The notes beneath the pieces are model-generated. The model did no database searches. It was not told where the DNA came from and saw nothing but the letters and a program-made list of their open reading frames with translations. A stretch of 64,000 bases of DNA from Cherax quadricarinatus (Eukaryota; Arthropoda; Malacostraca; Decapoda; Parastacidae), in assembly GCF_038502225.1 (NCBI RefSeq), contig NC_091298.1, positions 37,941,233 to 38,005,232 on the forward strand. Reading direction: 5' to 3'. Positions 46,124 to 57,000 of this stretch are shown here, in pieces (the first letter of the stretch is position 1; the number at the start of each line of letters is the position of its first letter). The position numbers and the translations under genes were made by a program.

Positions 46124-47994
46124 CCTAACCTGGAGCCACATGGGGGTCCCGAAACATGGAGAGCCAGGATGTTGGACGTGGTGCTGGAAAACCTCATGCA
46201 CCAACATGTTAAGGACACTACCAGAGTGAGAGGGGAGGATGAACCAGCAAGATTGGACCTTGTGTTCACCCTGGGCAGCTCAGACATTGAGGACATCAAG
46301 TATGAGAGTCCCCTAGGAGCTAGCGACCACGTGGTTCTGTGCTTTGAATACATAGTAGAGCTGCAAGTGGAGAGAATAACAGGAGTAGAATGGGAAAAGC
46401 CTGACTATAAAAGAGGGGACTACATAGGGTTGAAGAACTTCATGCGGGAGGTCCAGTGGGACAGAGAACTGGCAGGAAAGCCAGTAAATGAAATGATGGA
46501 ATATGTAGCAACAAAATGCAAGGAGGCAGTGGAAAGGTTCATTCCCAAGGGCAACAGTAACAACGGGAAGACCAGGTTTACCCGACGGTGTAAGGAGGCA
46601 AAAACAAAGTGCAATAGAGAATGGAAAAAGTACAGAAGGCAGAGAACACACGAAAATAGGGAGATCAGTCGCAGAGCCAGGAATGAGTACGCACAGGTAA
46701 GGAGGGAGGCCCAGCGACAGTATGAAAATGACATAGCATCGAGAATCAAGACTGACCCGAAACTGTTGTATAGCCACATCAGGAGGAAGACAACAGTCAA
46801 AGACCAGGTGATCAGATTAAGGACAGAAGGTGGAGAACTCACAAGAAATGATCAGGAGGTATGTGAGGAGCTGAACAGGAGATTTAAGGAAGTTTTTACA
46901 GTAGAGACAGGAAGGGCTGTGGGAAGACAGCACAGAAGGGAACATCAAGAGGGAATATACCAACAAGTGTTGGATGACATACGAACAACTGAGGAGGAGG
47001 TGAAGAAGCTCTTAAGTGACCTTGACACCTCAAAGGCGATGGGACCGGACAACATCTCCCCATGGGTCCTTAGAGAAGGAGCAGAGATGCTGTGTGTGCC
47101 TCTAACCACAATCTTCAACACATCCCACACGAGGCACTAAACTACAGACATGTATTGTGTGCAAAGTCATGGAGAAGATTATCAGGAGGAGAGTGGTCGA
47201 ACACCTGGAAAGGAACAAGATTATAAATGAAAACCAGCATGGGTTCATGGAAGGCAAATCTTGTATCACAAACCTCCTGGAGTTTTATGACAAGGTAACA
47301 GAAGTAAGACACGAGAGAGAGGGTTGGGTAGATTGCGTTTTCCTAGACTGCAGGAAGGCCTTTGACACAGTTCCCCACAAGAGATTAGTGCAGAAGCTGG
47401 AGGATCAGGCACACATAAAAGGAAGGGCACTGCAATGGATAAGGGAATACCTGACAGGGAGGCAGCAACGAGTCATGGTACGTGAAGAGGTATCACAGTC
47501 AGTTCTAGGACCAGTGCTATTTTTGATATATGTGAACGACATGATGGAAGGAATAGACTCTGAAGTGTCCCTGTTCGCAGATGACGTGAAGTTGATGAGA
47601 AGAATTAAATCGGACGAGGATGAGGCAGGACTGCAAAGAGACCTGGAGAGGCTGGACATGTGGTCCAGTAACTGGCTCCTCGAATTCAATCCAGCCAAAT
47701 GCAAAGTCATGAAGATTGGGGAGGGGCAAAGAAGACCGCAGACAGAATATAGGCTAGGTGGACAAAGACTACAGACCTCACTCAGGGAGAAAGACCTTGG
47801 GGTGACCATAACACCGAGCACGTCACCCGAGGCACACATCAACCAAATAACCGCTGCAGCATACGGGCGCCTGGCAAACCTGAGAATAGCGTTCCGATAC
47901 CTCAATAAGGAATCGTTCAAGACACTGTACACTGTGTATGTTAGGCCCATACTATGCAGCAGTCTGGAACCCACACTGGTCAAGCACGTCAAGA
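46124..47994 (+). pseudogene. Family A ORF2: endonuclease C-terminal half and RT (P5)
   Basis: The frame to 47140 reads NLEPHGGPETWRARMLD, LDLVFTLGSSDIED, LGASDHVVLCFEYIVELQ (intact SDH), RFTRRCKEAKTKCNREW, DQVIRLRTEGGELTRND and SKAMGPDNISPWVLREGAE. A deletion after IFNTS removes the PEVWK-to-YRPVSLT block, and the RT resumes in the frame 47157-48071 with MEKIIRRRVVEHLERNKI, HGFMEGKSCITNLLEFYD and FLDCRKAFDTVPHKR. In-frame, REEVSQ passes straight to SVLGPVLFLIYVNDM, so the SGVPQG box is missing although FADDVKLMRR remains. Confidence 0.8.
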
Positions 47995-48217
47995 AAGGGA
48001 TCGGGACAGGCTGCAGACCTGGTCCAGCAATTGGCTCATGGAGTTCAACCCCACCAAGAGCAAAGTCATGAAGATTTAGAGTTGGAAGTGGAATAGGCAA
48101 AGAAGACCGCAGACAGAGTACAGTCGAGGGGGCCAGAGACTACAAACATCTCAGGCCCAAGGACAAAAGATCTTGGAGTTCAACCCCACCAAGGGTGAGT
48201 ATACACACCAGGCACAT

Positions 48218-48847
48218 AACACCAGGCACATTTCCTGAAGCGCACATCAACCAAATAACTGCTGCAGCATGTGGGCGCCTAGGAAACCTCAGAACAGCAT
48301 TCCGACATCTTAATAAGGAATCGTTCAGGACCCTGTACACCGTGTACGTTAGGCCCATATTGGAGTATGCGGCACCAGTTTGGAACCCACACCTAGCCAA
48401 GCACGTAAAGAAACTAGAGAAAGTGCAAAGGTTTGCAACAAGACTAGTTCCACAGCTAAGGGGTATGTCCTACGAGGAGAGGTTAAGGGAAATCGACCTG
48501 ACGACACTGGAGGACAGGAGAGATAGGGGGGACATGATAACGACATACAAAATACTGAGAGGAATTGACAAGGTGGACAAAGACAGAATGTTCCAGAGAT
48601 GGGACACAGCAACAAGGGGACACAGTTGGAAGTTGAAGACACAGATGAATGACAGGGATGTTAGGAAGTATTTCTTCAGCCACAGAGTAGTCAGGAAGTG
48701 GAATAGTTTGGGAAGCGATGTAGTGGAGGCAGGATCCATACATAGCTTTAAGCAGAGGTATGATAAAGCTCACGGCTCAGGGAGAGTGACCAGTGAAAAA
48801 GCGGGGCCAGGAGCTTGGACTCGACCCCTGCAACCTCAACTAGGTGA
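48218..48847 (+). CDS. Family A ORF2 C-terminal fragment (P5 third segment)
   Basis: An open frame encodes PEAHINQITAAACGRLGNL through YAAPVWNPHLAKHVKKLEKV and LVPQLRGMSYEERLREIDL to GSGRVT. The usual stop codon is lost, so the frame reads on through the 3' UTR and into CA repeats to 48926. This is a truncated C-terminal piece, not a gene with its own start. Confidence 0.65.
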
Positions 48848-48912
48848 GTACACACACGCACACAAATACACACACACACTCACACACACACACACTAACA
48901 CATACACACACG
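48848..48912 (+). repeat. (CA)n microsatellite
   Basis: A CA repeat with GCACAC, AATAC and CTCAC interruptions at the 3' end of P5. Confidence 0.9.
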
Positions 48913-50480
48913 GCAGTCAGGTGTAGGGGCAACAAGGCTCCCAGAATTTTACTGTTTTTATGGCGTGTTTTAGCTCTTAACAGAAGGCAGTCATAGTGTC
49001 TGAGTCATTGAAGAACCCAACAAATGACAACGAGGTCTTGAAAGTGAAATGGACTAGAGGAAGATTGAAATTTCAGGAAATTTTGAAGTGCCAAAAGCTG
49101 TTAGAGGCGTAGAAGGTACTGCTGCCACAGAACTATAACTAGTTAATTTTACAAAGACAAGTAAACCCAAAGTCAAAAAGTCAAGTGTAAGTCTAGTTGG
49201 TTAGTGAGTGAACTGTGAGGTAGCATATAGCAAGTACGAAAAGATAAACAAGCAATAGGAAGAAAGTGAAAACAAAATAAAAGAACCAGTGAAGGTTGGC
49301 AGCAGCCTCCAGGAAGCGGTTCTGCCATAGTCAGGCTGTGTGTCATAAATTAGGAAAAAGTGAAGTTACAAGCAGTTAAAGTGTAAACACTTGAGGGACG
49401 TCTGGAAAAAATATATGTACATAAGACAAGTACAACTTACATAGAAAAGTGTTTGCAAAGGATCCAGGAGACTGGAGTGGCAGTGAGCAACCACGAGGTA
49501 CCACGTGGCACTATGAGGCACCACTTCCCTGCCAGGGGATGGTTGTTTGTTGGCAGTCTGTTAGTTAAGGTGGGAGGTGATGTGTGACTCTCCAACCAGT
49601 GGAAAAATCACTTGGCTAGCTGCTTCCATCAAACCTGTAAGTATGCATTTCACTCCTGCACTATGTATCTTTTTCTTTGTTTGTCTTAAACTGCTTCACT
49701 TTATTTAGGGCTGTACACTTGTGCTTATTCCTGCCTTGCTTTAAATTTAACGCCATTTTTATTAATCCTCACCATTTCTTTTAAAGGCTGTTTGCCAATT
49801 GTGTGAGTGATTTAGCGAACAGGTTGTAACTCTTTATTTCTTATGTATAGCTTTGAAGTGTCGGTGTGGGTCATCTGACACAGGCGAGGTGAAGATAAGG
49901 ACAACAGGGATATGGCAAAGATCTAGTGATCTAGCCGCACATACCTACGATCCAACCGCCCCCTTGCCACACTTAACCGATCACCCCAGCCAGCTACACA
50001 CCCAGCGTATCTAAGTGTCTTGTTAGGCTACTCAACACTGAGGTGATCAGAGTGGCTATCCAACATTTTCAGCACTGTGGTGATCAGAGGATAAATTCAC
50101 CTTGGCAGTATTGTATTGTGGAAACAGTCTGGTGTCATGAACAGCAGTGATTACCTCCCCCACCCCACCATTTCTCTTCAACAACAGCTATAGTTTCGAC
50201 ACCGTGCGGTATCAACAACATCGACACGCCTTTCTACCGCTACATCTGTACAAATTAGCTTTGACTTAAAGTATAATTTTTATATTTCATTTTTCATTTT
50301 TCTTTCAATTAGGATTAATTCCTATAGTTATTTTTTTACATTTATGCTTTAAATCGTGTAATAAAAATGTTTATCTTCTCATGTTATGTTTTCCATCTTT
50401 TATTTACATAAGGAGGAGCCAGCGTTTCCAATTCCTTACTTAGGAGCTGACAGGGCTGAGTAACCTTTCACAAGTTATTT
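48913..50480. other. Stretch without recognised gene
   Basis: No coding sequence or transposon domain is recognised. A good splice-donor-like ACCTGTAAGTATG is at about 49635, but no exon was found to go with it. The 50400-50480 end may be the 3' UTR of the LINE fragment that follows on the minus strand. Confidence 0.5.
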
Positions 50481-50555
50481 ACAAGGTAAGGATTTTTAAC
50501 ATTATTGACAAGGTAAGAGCTGTTTCCTACATCAGCTCATTTGAAAGTATTTTTG

Positions 50556-51125
50556 TTATGAGACATACAAGTAGGGAACAGGATGAAGTTGGAGCCATCT
50601 GTGGGCCAGCATTTTCATCTGATCAACTGACTTTATCTCGTTGACATCAAGATGCTGTACGAATGTGTTCCATACTCGAGTCATCCTGGGTATATATGAT
50701 CTCAGATGGAGTGATGTTCTGGAGAAGGGTACAGCCAGACTGAAGTTGCTGCTTTCTGCTCGTCTTGTGGCATAAAAGCTTGTTTCACGCTGTCCTTGAA
50801 GTGGATCCAAGTGTGGTACTTTGACAATATTGGCCTTGTACACAACAGTAAGGCCACCCACATCCCACCTGTGTTGAAGGCTCTTCTGAAATAACAGATC
50901 TATCCAGGATTGGTCCAGGTGAGAGATGAGACGTCTTGCTCTGTTCTCTACTCTGTCAAGCAGTCGCAGATAAGAGGGGGGTCAGGCAAACCAAGAAAGT
51001 GGAGCATACTCAAGTTGTGAGCATACTTGTGCCTTGTACAGAATCTTGCAACCCCTATTGTCAAGCTGAAGCGAGATACGGCGGAGTGCTGTAAGCTTCC
51101 TGGCTGCTCTCTGCTTCTCTCTCTT
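50556..51125 (-). pseudogene. RT C-terminal fragment of a fourth LINE (family D)
   Basis: Minus frames read RRISLQLDNRGCKILYKAQV and CSQLEYAPLSWF, then after a shift ALLLCTRPILSK-type codons in parallel with GGLTVVYKANIVKVPHLDP, and finally SRTSLHLRSYIPRMTRVWN. The blocks GC-ILYKAQV-S-LEYA and RSYIPR-TRVWN mark the C-terminus of Jockey/CR1-superfamily RTs. The catalytic palm is missing. It is unlike families A and B in sequence. Confidence 0.6.
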
Positions 51126-51129
51126 CCTG

Positions 51130-51237
51130 CCTCTAGACCCTTCCCACCCCCCTTCATCATTCTCCTTGTCCCCCTCCCTCCCTCTCCCCATCCCTCTCCC
51201 GTTACAACTCCCCCCAACCCCACGCACACACTCCCTA

Positions 51238-51275
<38 letters not shown>

Positions 51276-51286
51276 TTCTCTCACTC

Positions 51287-51326
<40 letters not shown>

Positions 51327-51590
51327 CCTCTCTCTCTCACTCTCTCCATCTCTCTCTTTCCCCTTTCACTTTTCTCTTCCTCTAACTCCCCCATTCCCTT
51401 CTTTTTTCCACCTTCCCTCTTCCATCCCTTTTCCTTCTTCCCTCCCTCACTTCCACTGCTTTTCCATCTAGCCCCCTTCCAACACTATATCCACCCCCCT
51501 TCCCTCACCCTCCCCCTTCCTCCCAATCCCTCTCCTCCTTACAACACCCCCATCACACACATGCACACAGCAACACCTAACCCATAAATA
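51130..51590 (+). repeat. Pyrimidine-rich (CT)n region
   Basis: A TCTCTC microsatellite at 51238-51355 is flanked by CCCTCCC-rich DNA. The Ser/Leu/Pro-rich open frame over it is a composition artefact. Confidence 0.9.
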
Positions 51591-51599
51591 GAAATGGTG

Positions 51600-52735
51600 G
51601 CTCAGAAGGGAAGTTGAAGGCTCAGGGGATCAGAGAAGAATGGTTCTGGTAAGGAAGAATGGATGGAAGAGAGATGTTAAAGGATGGAACAAGAGTGGGA
51701 GAGCAAACTAGGTGAATTTTCTGCAAGAATGGAGAAAAGGATGGAGGTAGAGCACTCTGCGAAGTTAGAAAAGGTGGGCGACTAGAAGAAATGGGAGTCG
51801 CAAGTCATAGCCGCAGAAGCCAGGATATGTGCCCTAGAATATGAGGCAAATAGGCTGAAACAAGTTACAGGGTAATTGCCCAGAGGAGACATAGCATCTG
51901 AAGCTCGTACACCCGCACTGAACGAGGAGCCCAACGGAAAGGAAGGAAACATAACTTTCGCTAAAGCCCTATTAGCTCACCAAGCAGAGTCGAGGAATGA
52001 AGGGGGAGAGTGGCTGGGAGCATGGATAGTGGTAAGGAAGGGAGGATAATGTGGATAGGCATGACCATGCCACCAAGAGCTACAGGGAAAAAAGGGGAGA
52101 AAAATGGCCATATGCAAATGGGAACCAGAGAAGCAGAGGGTAAGGGAATGGGAGGAGGAGAGGGAGAAGTTAATGTTTATTCATAGGGTTCAAGAGAGTG
52201 AGGGGAGGACACACAAAGATGGCAGGAAGAAAAACAGGAAATTGAAAACATCATCAAAGAAACAGGTGAAGAGATGACCAAGATAGTAAATTTTCAGAGA
52301 ATAGGGGATACTTGAAGGGGAGAAATCAGCCGGTCAAGCTGATTTTCAACACAGAAGCAGTGTGAAACAGGATTCTGCAAGAGAAACCACAGCTGAAAGA
52401 ATCGTCAACATACAAGAGGGTGTTTCTAGACCGAGACAGAGCAAAAACAGAATGACAGCAGCTGAGAGAGAGGACACAAAAGCGGAAAGGGCTAGGAAGA
52501 GAGACAAGGACAGAATCAGCAGAGGACAACCAGAGCAGGGCAAAGTAACAAGTGCAAGCACACACAGAACCACCCCCAGAACCCAGCAACCAAACATGCT
52601 ATCCCACCACAAGCCACAATCTACACATACAGCCCCCACCTCACACTATGCTGTAGAATCCCACTGTACAGTGCCAGGTCCCCCACCCCTCACAGACCTC
52701 ATAAAACACAGTGTTGGAGAGGAAGCTAAAGGTAT
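51600..52735 (+). pseudogene. Family A ORF1 remnant (P6)
   Basis: Phase-shifted frames encode VESKLGEFSARMEKRMEVE (coiled-coil-like) near 51690-51770. A frame near 52150-52330 then matches the FIHRVQ-E-RTHK and NFQRIG block. The open frame 52362-52751 gives SARETTAERIVNIQEGVSR, NRMTAAEREDTKAERARKR and a Pro/His/Thr-rich tail. The layout of coiled coil, conserved block and basic tail matches 25190-26050. An RNA-binding role is inferred. Confidence 0.55.
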
Positions 52736-52739
52736 GGTA

Positions 52740-53660
52740 CACCAACACTGATGGAATTAGGAATAAGTGGGACGAGTGACACAAAAGAGTCGGAGGTATA
52801 ACCGGACATAATAGCTCTCACAGAAACCAGGTTCACAGGAATAACAAATGCCATCTTTCCAATGGGATATCAGATCCTGAAGAAAGACAGAGGGAACAGA
52901 GAGATGGAGGAGTGGCACAGCTGATCAAAAACTGATGGGATTTTGATGAGCTGGAGAGAGGAGACAGAGGAGAAGCAAGAGATTACATAATAGGATAGGC
53001 TTCAGTCTGGAGGTCCCAAGGTGATAATTGCAGTGATGTATAACCCACCACAGAACAGCAGGAGGTGAAGGCAAGAGTATAATGACACACTGGCTGAAGT
53101 GGCCAGAAGGGCTCATGTAAGCAGGGCACTTAAGGGTGACTTAAACCACAAGGAAATCGACTGGGAGAACCTGGAGCCACATGGCATCCCAGAAACGTGG
53201 AGGACTAAGATGATGGAGGTAGTACTGAAATATCTCATTTACCAACAAGTAAGGGACACTACCAGAGACAAGACGATGAACCAGCGAGACTGGACCCCTT
53301 GGGGTCAGTGATCACGTGGTTCTGAGCTTTGAATACATAGAAGAGTTTCAAGTTGAGAGGAAAGCAGAAAGGGCCATACGAATGAAGCCAAAATACAAAA
53401 AAGGGGACTATGCAGACATGAAGAATTTCCTGCAAAGGGTTCAGTGGGACAGAGAACTGGCAGGGAAGTTAGTAAACGAGATGTTGGAATATGTGACAAC
53501 AATATGCAAAGAAGATGAGGAGAGGTTTGTACCCAAGGGTAACAGAAATAACGACGAAGCCAGGATGATCCCTTGGTTTACCCAAAGGTGTAGGGAGGTC
53601 AAAACCAAGTGTGCCCGAGAATGGAAAAATTTTATAAGGCAAAATACCCTGGAGAATTAG
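52740..53660 (+). pseudogene. Family A ORF2 endonuclease (P6)
   Basis: The start encodes VWYTNTDGI, then DIIALTETRF and FPMGYQILKKDRG. Near 53120 the GDFN site reads KGDLNHKEIDWENLEPHG (Phe to Leu). The SDH site at about 53307 is preserved as GSDHVVLSFEYIEEFQ, but upstream coding between DTTRDK and GSDH is deleted. The open frame 53316-53660 gives KPKYKKGDYADMKNFLQRVQ and WFTQRCREVKTKCAREW. The domain is inactive as read. Confidence 0.65.
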
Positions 53661-53689
53661 GAGAGCAGTCGTACAGCCAGAAACGAATA

Positions 53690-54190
53690 TGCATAGGCAA
53701 GGAAGGAAGCCCAACGACAATGCGAAAATGACATAGCAGCGAAGCCAAATCTGAACTAAGCTGTTATACAGCCGTGTCAGGACGAAAACAGCAGTCAAGG
53801 ACCAGGTAATCAGGCTGTGGAATGAAGGAGGGGAGGTCACAAGAAACGGCGAGAAATATGTAAGGAGCTCAACATGAGATTCAAAGAAGTGTTCACAGAG
53901 GAGACAGAAGGGACTCCAAAAAGACGGAGAGGTGGGGTACACCATCATGTGTTGGACACAATGCATACAACCGACAAAGAAGTAAAGAGGCTGCTAAGCA
54001 AAATAGATACCTCAGAGACGATGGGGCCGGTTAACATCTCTCCATGGGTCCGGAGAGAGGGAGCAGATGCACTATGTGTATCACTGACCACAATCTTCAA
54101 CACCTATATTGAAACAGGGCGACTACCAGAGGTTTGGAAGACAGCAAACATAGTCCCAATTAAAAAAAAAAAGAAGACAGACACAAAGCA
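53690..54190 (+). pseudogene. Family A ORF2 RT N-terminal part (P6, before interruption)
   Basis: The open frame 53874-54194 reads MRFKEVFTEETEGTPKRR, VHHHVLDTMHTTDKEVKRLL, MGPVNISPWVRREGADALC and FNTYIETGRLPEVWKTANIV. It ends in an A-run where FKKGD is expected. The SINE-derived DNA begins at about 54191. The RT continues at 54909. Confidence 0.75.
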
Positions 54191-54436
54191 CTAAATGACT
54201 CACGAAATCGTAATAACACGATTGCAAACAAACCATACCACGGGCGGGATTTGAACCCGCGGTCCAGAAGGTTTGTGGCACAGGATTTCCCATCCCTGAA
54301 CCCGTGCTGGCTGTCGTTGATAAGCTCATTCCTTTATAGGTGTTCCACCACTCTTCTCCTGATAATCTTCTTCGTGACTTTCCATACTATACATGTCAGT
54401 GACACTGGTCTGCAGTTTAATGCTTCGTAAAAAAAA

Positions 54437-54521
54437 CCATACCACGGGCGGGATTTGAACCCGCGGTCAGAGAGTCTCAAAACTCCAGACCGTCACGTTA
54501 GCCACTGGACTAGCTAGCCAC
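54437..54521 (-). mobile_element. tRNA-like SINE head (minus-strand copy)
   Basis: This is the reverse-complement twin of 54823-54903 with a few transitions (for example in the ACGCGACGG/ACGTGACGG segment). Its B box lies at 54451-54461. Confidence 0.6.
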
Positions 54522-54822
54522 AATAAGATTCGTCCAACTAGGTATATTTCTACACCATAGGAAGGTTAGCATAGGCACCACCGTGACCACAAATGCAAGT
54601 TTTTACAGACGAATCTCCAGCTAGCGTGGCCGTGACGAACTCTTGTTCAAGTCCCCTCACTGCCGTCAACATGACTCACGAAATCGTAATGACACGATTG
54701 CAAACAAACCATACCACGGGCGGGATTTGATTCATCTGTAAAAACTTGCATTTGTGGTCACAGTGGTGCCTATGCTAACCTTCCTATGGTGTAGAAATAT
54801 ACCTAGTTGGACGAATCTTATT

Positions 54823-54903
54823 GTGGCTAGCTGGTCCAGTGGTTAACGCGACGGTCTGGAGTTTTGAGACTCTCTGACCGCGGGTTCAAATCCCGCCCGT
54901 GGT
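54823..54903 (+). mobile_element. tRNA-like SINE head (plus-strand copy)
   Basis: It contains an A-box-like TAGCTGGTCCAGTGGTTAA, an arm GGAGTTTTGAGACTCT, and a perfect B-box GGTTCAAATCC at 54883-54893 in the T-arm GCGGGTTCAAATCCCGC. The length of about 80 nt suggests derivation from a tRNA with a variable arm. No matching acceptor stem or CCA-proximal pairing was found, so it is not a working tRNA gene. Confidence 0.6.
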
Positions 54904-54908
54904 ATGTT

Positions 54909-56030
54909 TTTTTTTACGAAGCATTAAACTGCAGACCAGTGTCACTGACATGTATAGTATGGAAAGTCACGAAGAAGATTATCAGGAGAAGAGTGGTGGA
55001 ACACCTATAAAGGAATGAGCTTATCAACGACAGCCAGCACGGGTTCAGGGATGGGAAATCCTGTGCCACAAACCTTCTGGAGTTCTATGACATGGTGACA
55101 GCAGTAAGACAAGAGAAGGAGAGGGGTGGGTAGATTGCATATTCTTGGACTGTAAGAAGGCGTTTGACAAAGTTCCACACAAGAGATTAGTGCAAAAGCT
55201 GGAGGACCAGACAGGGATAACAGGGAAGACACTACAATAGATCAGAGGATACCTGTCAGGAAGATAGCAGCGAGTCATGGTACGTAGCGAGGTGTCAAAG
55301 TGGGCGTCTGAGACGAGCGTGGTTCGACAGGGGTCAATGCTAGGACCGGTACTGTTTCTGGTATTTGTGAACGACATGACGGAAGGAATAGACTCAGAAG
55401 TGTGCCTGGTTTCAGATGATGTGAAGTTGATGAGAAGAATACAATCGTACGAGGATCAGGCAGAACTAAAAAGGGATCTGGACAGACTTCAGGCCTGGTC
55501 CAGAAACTGGCTCCTGGAGTTCAACCCCACCAAGTGCAAAGTCATGAAGATTGGGAAAGAGCAAAGAAGACCACAGACGGAGTACGGACTAAGGGGCCAG
55601 AGACTACAAACCTCACTCAAAGAATAAGATCTTGGGGGTGAGTATAACACCGGGCACATTTCCTGAGGTACACATGAATAAAATAACTGCTGCAGCAAGA
55701 CTAGCCCCGGAGCTAAAGGGTATGTCCTACGAGGAGAGGTTAAGGGAAATCGACCTGACGACTCTGAAAGACAGGAAAGATGGGGGGGGGGGAATCGACA
55801 AGGTGGGCAGAGAAAGGATGTTCCAGAGATGGGACACAGCAACTAGAGGTCACAGTTGGAAAGTGAAGACTCAGATGAATGATAGAGATGTTCGGAAGCA
55901 CGTCTTCAGTCACAGAGTTGTCAATGTCAAGAAGTTGAAAAGTCTGGGAAGTGATGTAGTGGAGGCAGGATCCATACGTAGCTTTAAGAAGAGGTATGAT
56001 AAAGTTCATGGAGCAGGAAGAGTGACCTAG
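54909..56030 (+). pseudogene. Family A ORF2 RT, continuation (P6)
   Basis: RT resumes with an ALNCRPVSLTC-type phrase and continues with HGFRDGKSCATNLLEFYDM, FLDCKKAFDKVPHK and a VVRQGSMLGPVLFLVFVND box in which SGVPQG is changed (open frame 55277-55627). The catalytic site reads VSDDVKLMRR, so Phe-Ala became Val-Ser while both Asp residues remain. After a frameshift at about 55625, deletions remove most of the HINQ-to-QRFATR segment. The end SFKKRYDKVHGAGRVT is conserved at about 56030. Confidence 0.75.
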
Positions 56031-56094
56031 TAGGGACCAGGGCCAGGAGCTGTGATTTAATCCTGCAACCACAACTAGGTGAGTACAACTGAGT

Positions 56095-56095
56095 A

Positions 56096-56156
<61 letters not shown>

Positions 56157-56250
56157 ACATATGCACGCACACACACATATATACATACATACACTCACAA
56201 AAAAGAAATACACACAAACATAACTTTATATGTATAGCCATACACACACA
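56095..56250 (+). repeat. (CA)n microsatellite
   Basis: CA repeat with TACATACAT and AAAAGAAATAC interruptions immediately 3' of LINE P6. Confidence 0.9.
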
Positions 56251-56370
56251 AACATCAATAGTGGTGCAATATGCAAGTGCAGTCCTTCCATCGCTGGAGA
56301 TGAACGAGGGAAACTGAATTTTATTTCGTAGTTATTTTTGACTTTTGCATGGAATGTGGAGAGGGAGAAA

Positions 56371-56510
56371 CCTCACGGCTGTTCCAGCCAGAAGCCCTCA
56401 CTCAACCTCACGGCTGTTCCAGCCAGAAGCCCTCACTCAACCTCACGGCTGTTCCAGCCAGAAGCCCTCACTCAACCTCACGGCTGTTCCAGCCAGAAGC
56501 CCTCACTCAA
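56371..56510 (+). repeat. 35-bp tandem repeat, 4 units
   Basis: Four identical units CCTCACGGCTGTTCCAGCCA plus GAAGCCCTCACTCAA, exactly 140 bp. The absence of differences indicates recent expansion. Small open frames across it follow from 35 not being a multiple of three and have no support. Confidence 0.98.
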
Positions 56511-56539
56511 CCAACTCTTTTTTAGTATATAAACAAATA

Positions 56540-57000
56540 GTTTACATTAACCTGTGTGGATACCATCTTCATTATGATAGTTACATTAAGGGGCACAGCA
56601 GTTTCCCTGTCTTCTAATAATGTGTTATTTTTTCCCTATAATCTAGCTTGTCCACAATTACTATCACATTTGCTTTGTCTGCTTACGTAAGGTGAAGTCT
56701 AGGATCTTTCCTTAATTCATGGTATAACTTCACACATCTTTGAGGACAATTGTGTTGCAGAAGTCTGAGCAAAGCTCAGACTTGTGTATAATATACTGAG
56801 TTCTGCATAATAACGGTCACTGTCAGAATACCTGCACTGTTTTGCTGTCCTTTTCTTGCTATTTAAAAGGTTGTATAGTCTGCAACTTCAGGACATTCTG
56901 TAAATGATTGTGCGCCCGACAAGTAAAGAGAAGCCTCTAGTACTGCTAAAATGTTAGATCCATTGTCTGACTTTATCAAGTATACAAAGAAGACACATAC
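56540..57000 (-). pseudogene. Penelope-type RT N-terminal fragment
   Basis: On the minus strand about 56740-56640 encodes KLYHELRKDPRLHLT, a stop, then ADKANVIVIVDKLDYREK. LRKD with K-ADK-N-VVI-DK-DY is the characteristic early motif of Penelope-like RTs. Flanking codons are degenerate. It is separate from the element at 2758-4690 and covers the RT N-terminal side that is missing there. Confidence 0.5.

Larger units (their letters stand above)
46124..48847 (+). mobile_element. Family A LINE, composite plus-strand copy P5
   Basis: Segment one (46124-47994) runs from the endonuclease C-terminal half through RT. At about 47995, within the GT-LVKHVKK codons, it switches to a second fragment (47995-48195) that repeats the LDRLQTWSSNWL region. 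It then switches to a third (48218-48847) from HINQITAAACGRLGNLR to the tail AACTAGGTGAGTACACACAC. The joins show this is a mosaic of at least three family A pieces. Confidence 0.85.
54181..54908. mobile_element. Nested tRNA-SINE copies within LINE P6
   Basis: Four SINE pieces occur: a 3' half tRNA with tail on the minus strand (54191-54266), a full module on the minus strand (54437-54521), another 3' half with tail and linker (54616-54731), and a full module on the plus strand (54823-54903). They share GCGGGTTCAAATCCCGCCCG, the tail GATTGCAAACAAACC (in reverse) and the linker GGGACTTGAACAAGAGTTCG. The interior organisation suggests a dimeric SINE. Confidence 0.6.
54264..55080. repeat. 352-bp inverted duplication with 113-bp centre
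   Basis: The left arm 54264-54615 is the reverse complement of the right arm 54729-55080 at about 97-98 percent identity by eye. Each arm contains part of the RT (HGFRDGKSCATNLLEFYD region), a poly-A/T run of eight or nine, a full tRNA-SINE module and its upstream head. The right arm is in the native direction of LINE P6; the left arm is the inverted extra copy. Confidence 0.9.
51600..56095 (+). mobile_element. Family A LINE, longest copy P6, interrupted
   Basis: The plus-strand order is ORF1 (51600-52735), endonuclease (52740-53660), RT (53690-54190, resumed at 54909), C-terminus and tail (GGTGAGTACAACTGAGTACA) before (CA)n. It is the only copy in which both ORFs and the 3' tail are in native order. 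It is old and frame-broken, and an inverted duplication with SINE sequence (54181-54908) splits the RT. Confidence 0.8.

Noticed and set aside
49630..49645. Exon boundary of a host gene
   Set aside because: A good GTAAGT donor is present, but there is no coding exon or acceptor that I can support nearby.
54823..54903. Functional tRNA gene
   Set aside because: A and B boxes are good, but no acceptor stem pairs, and the module lies in a repeated, duplicated SINE.
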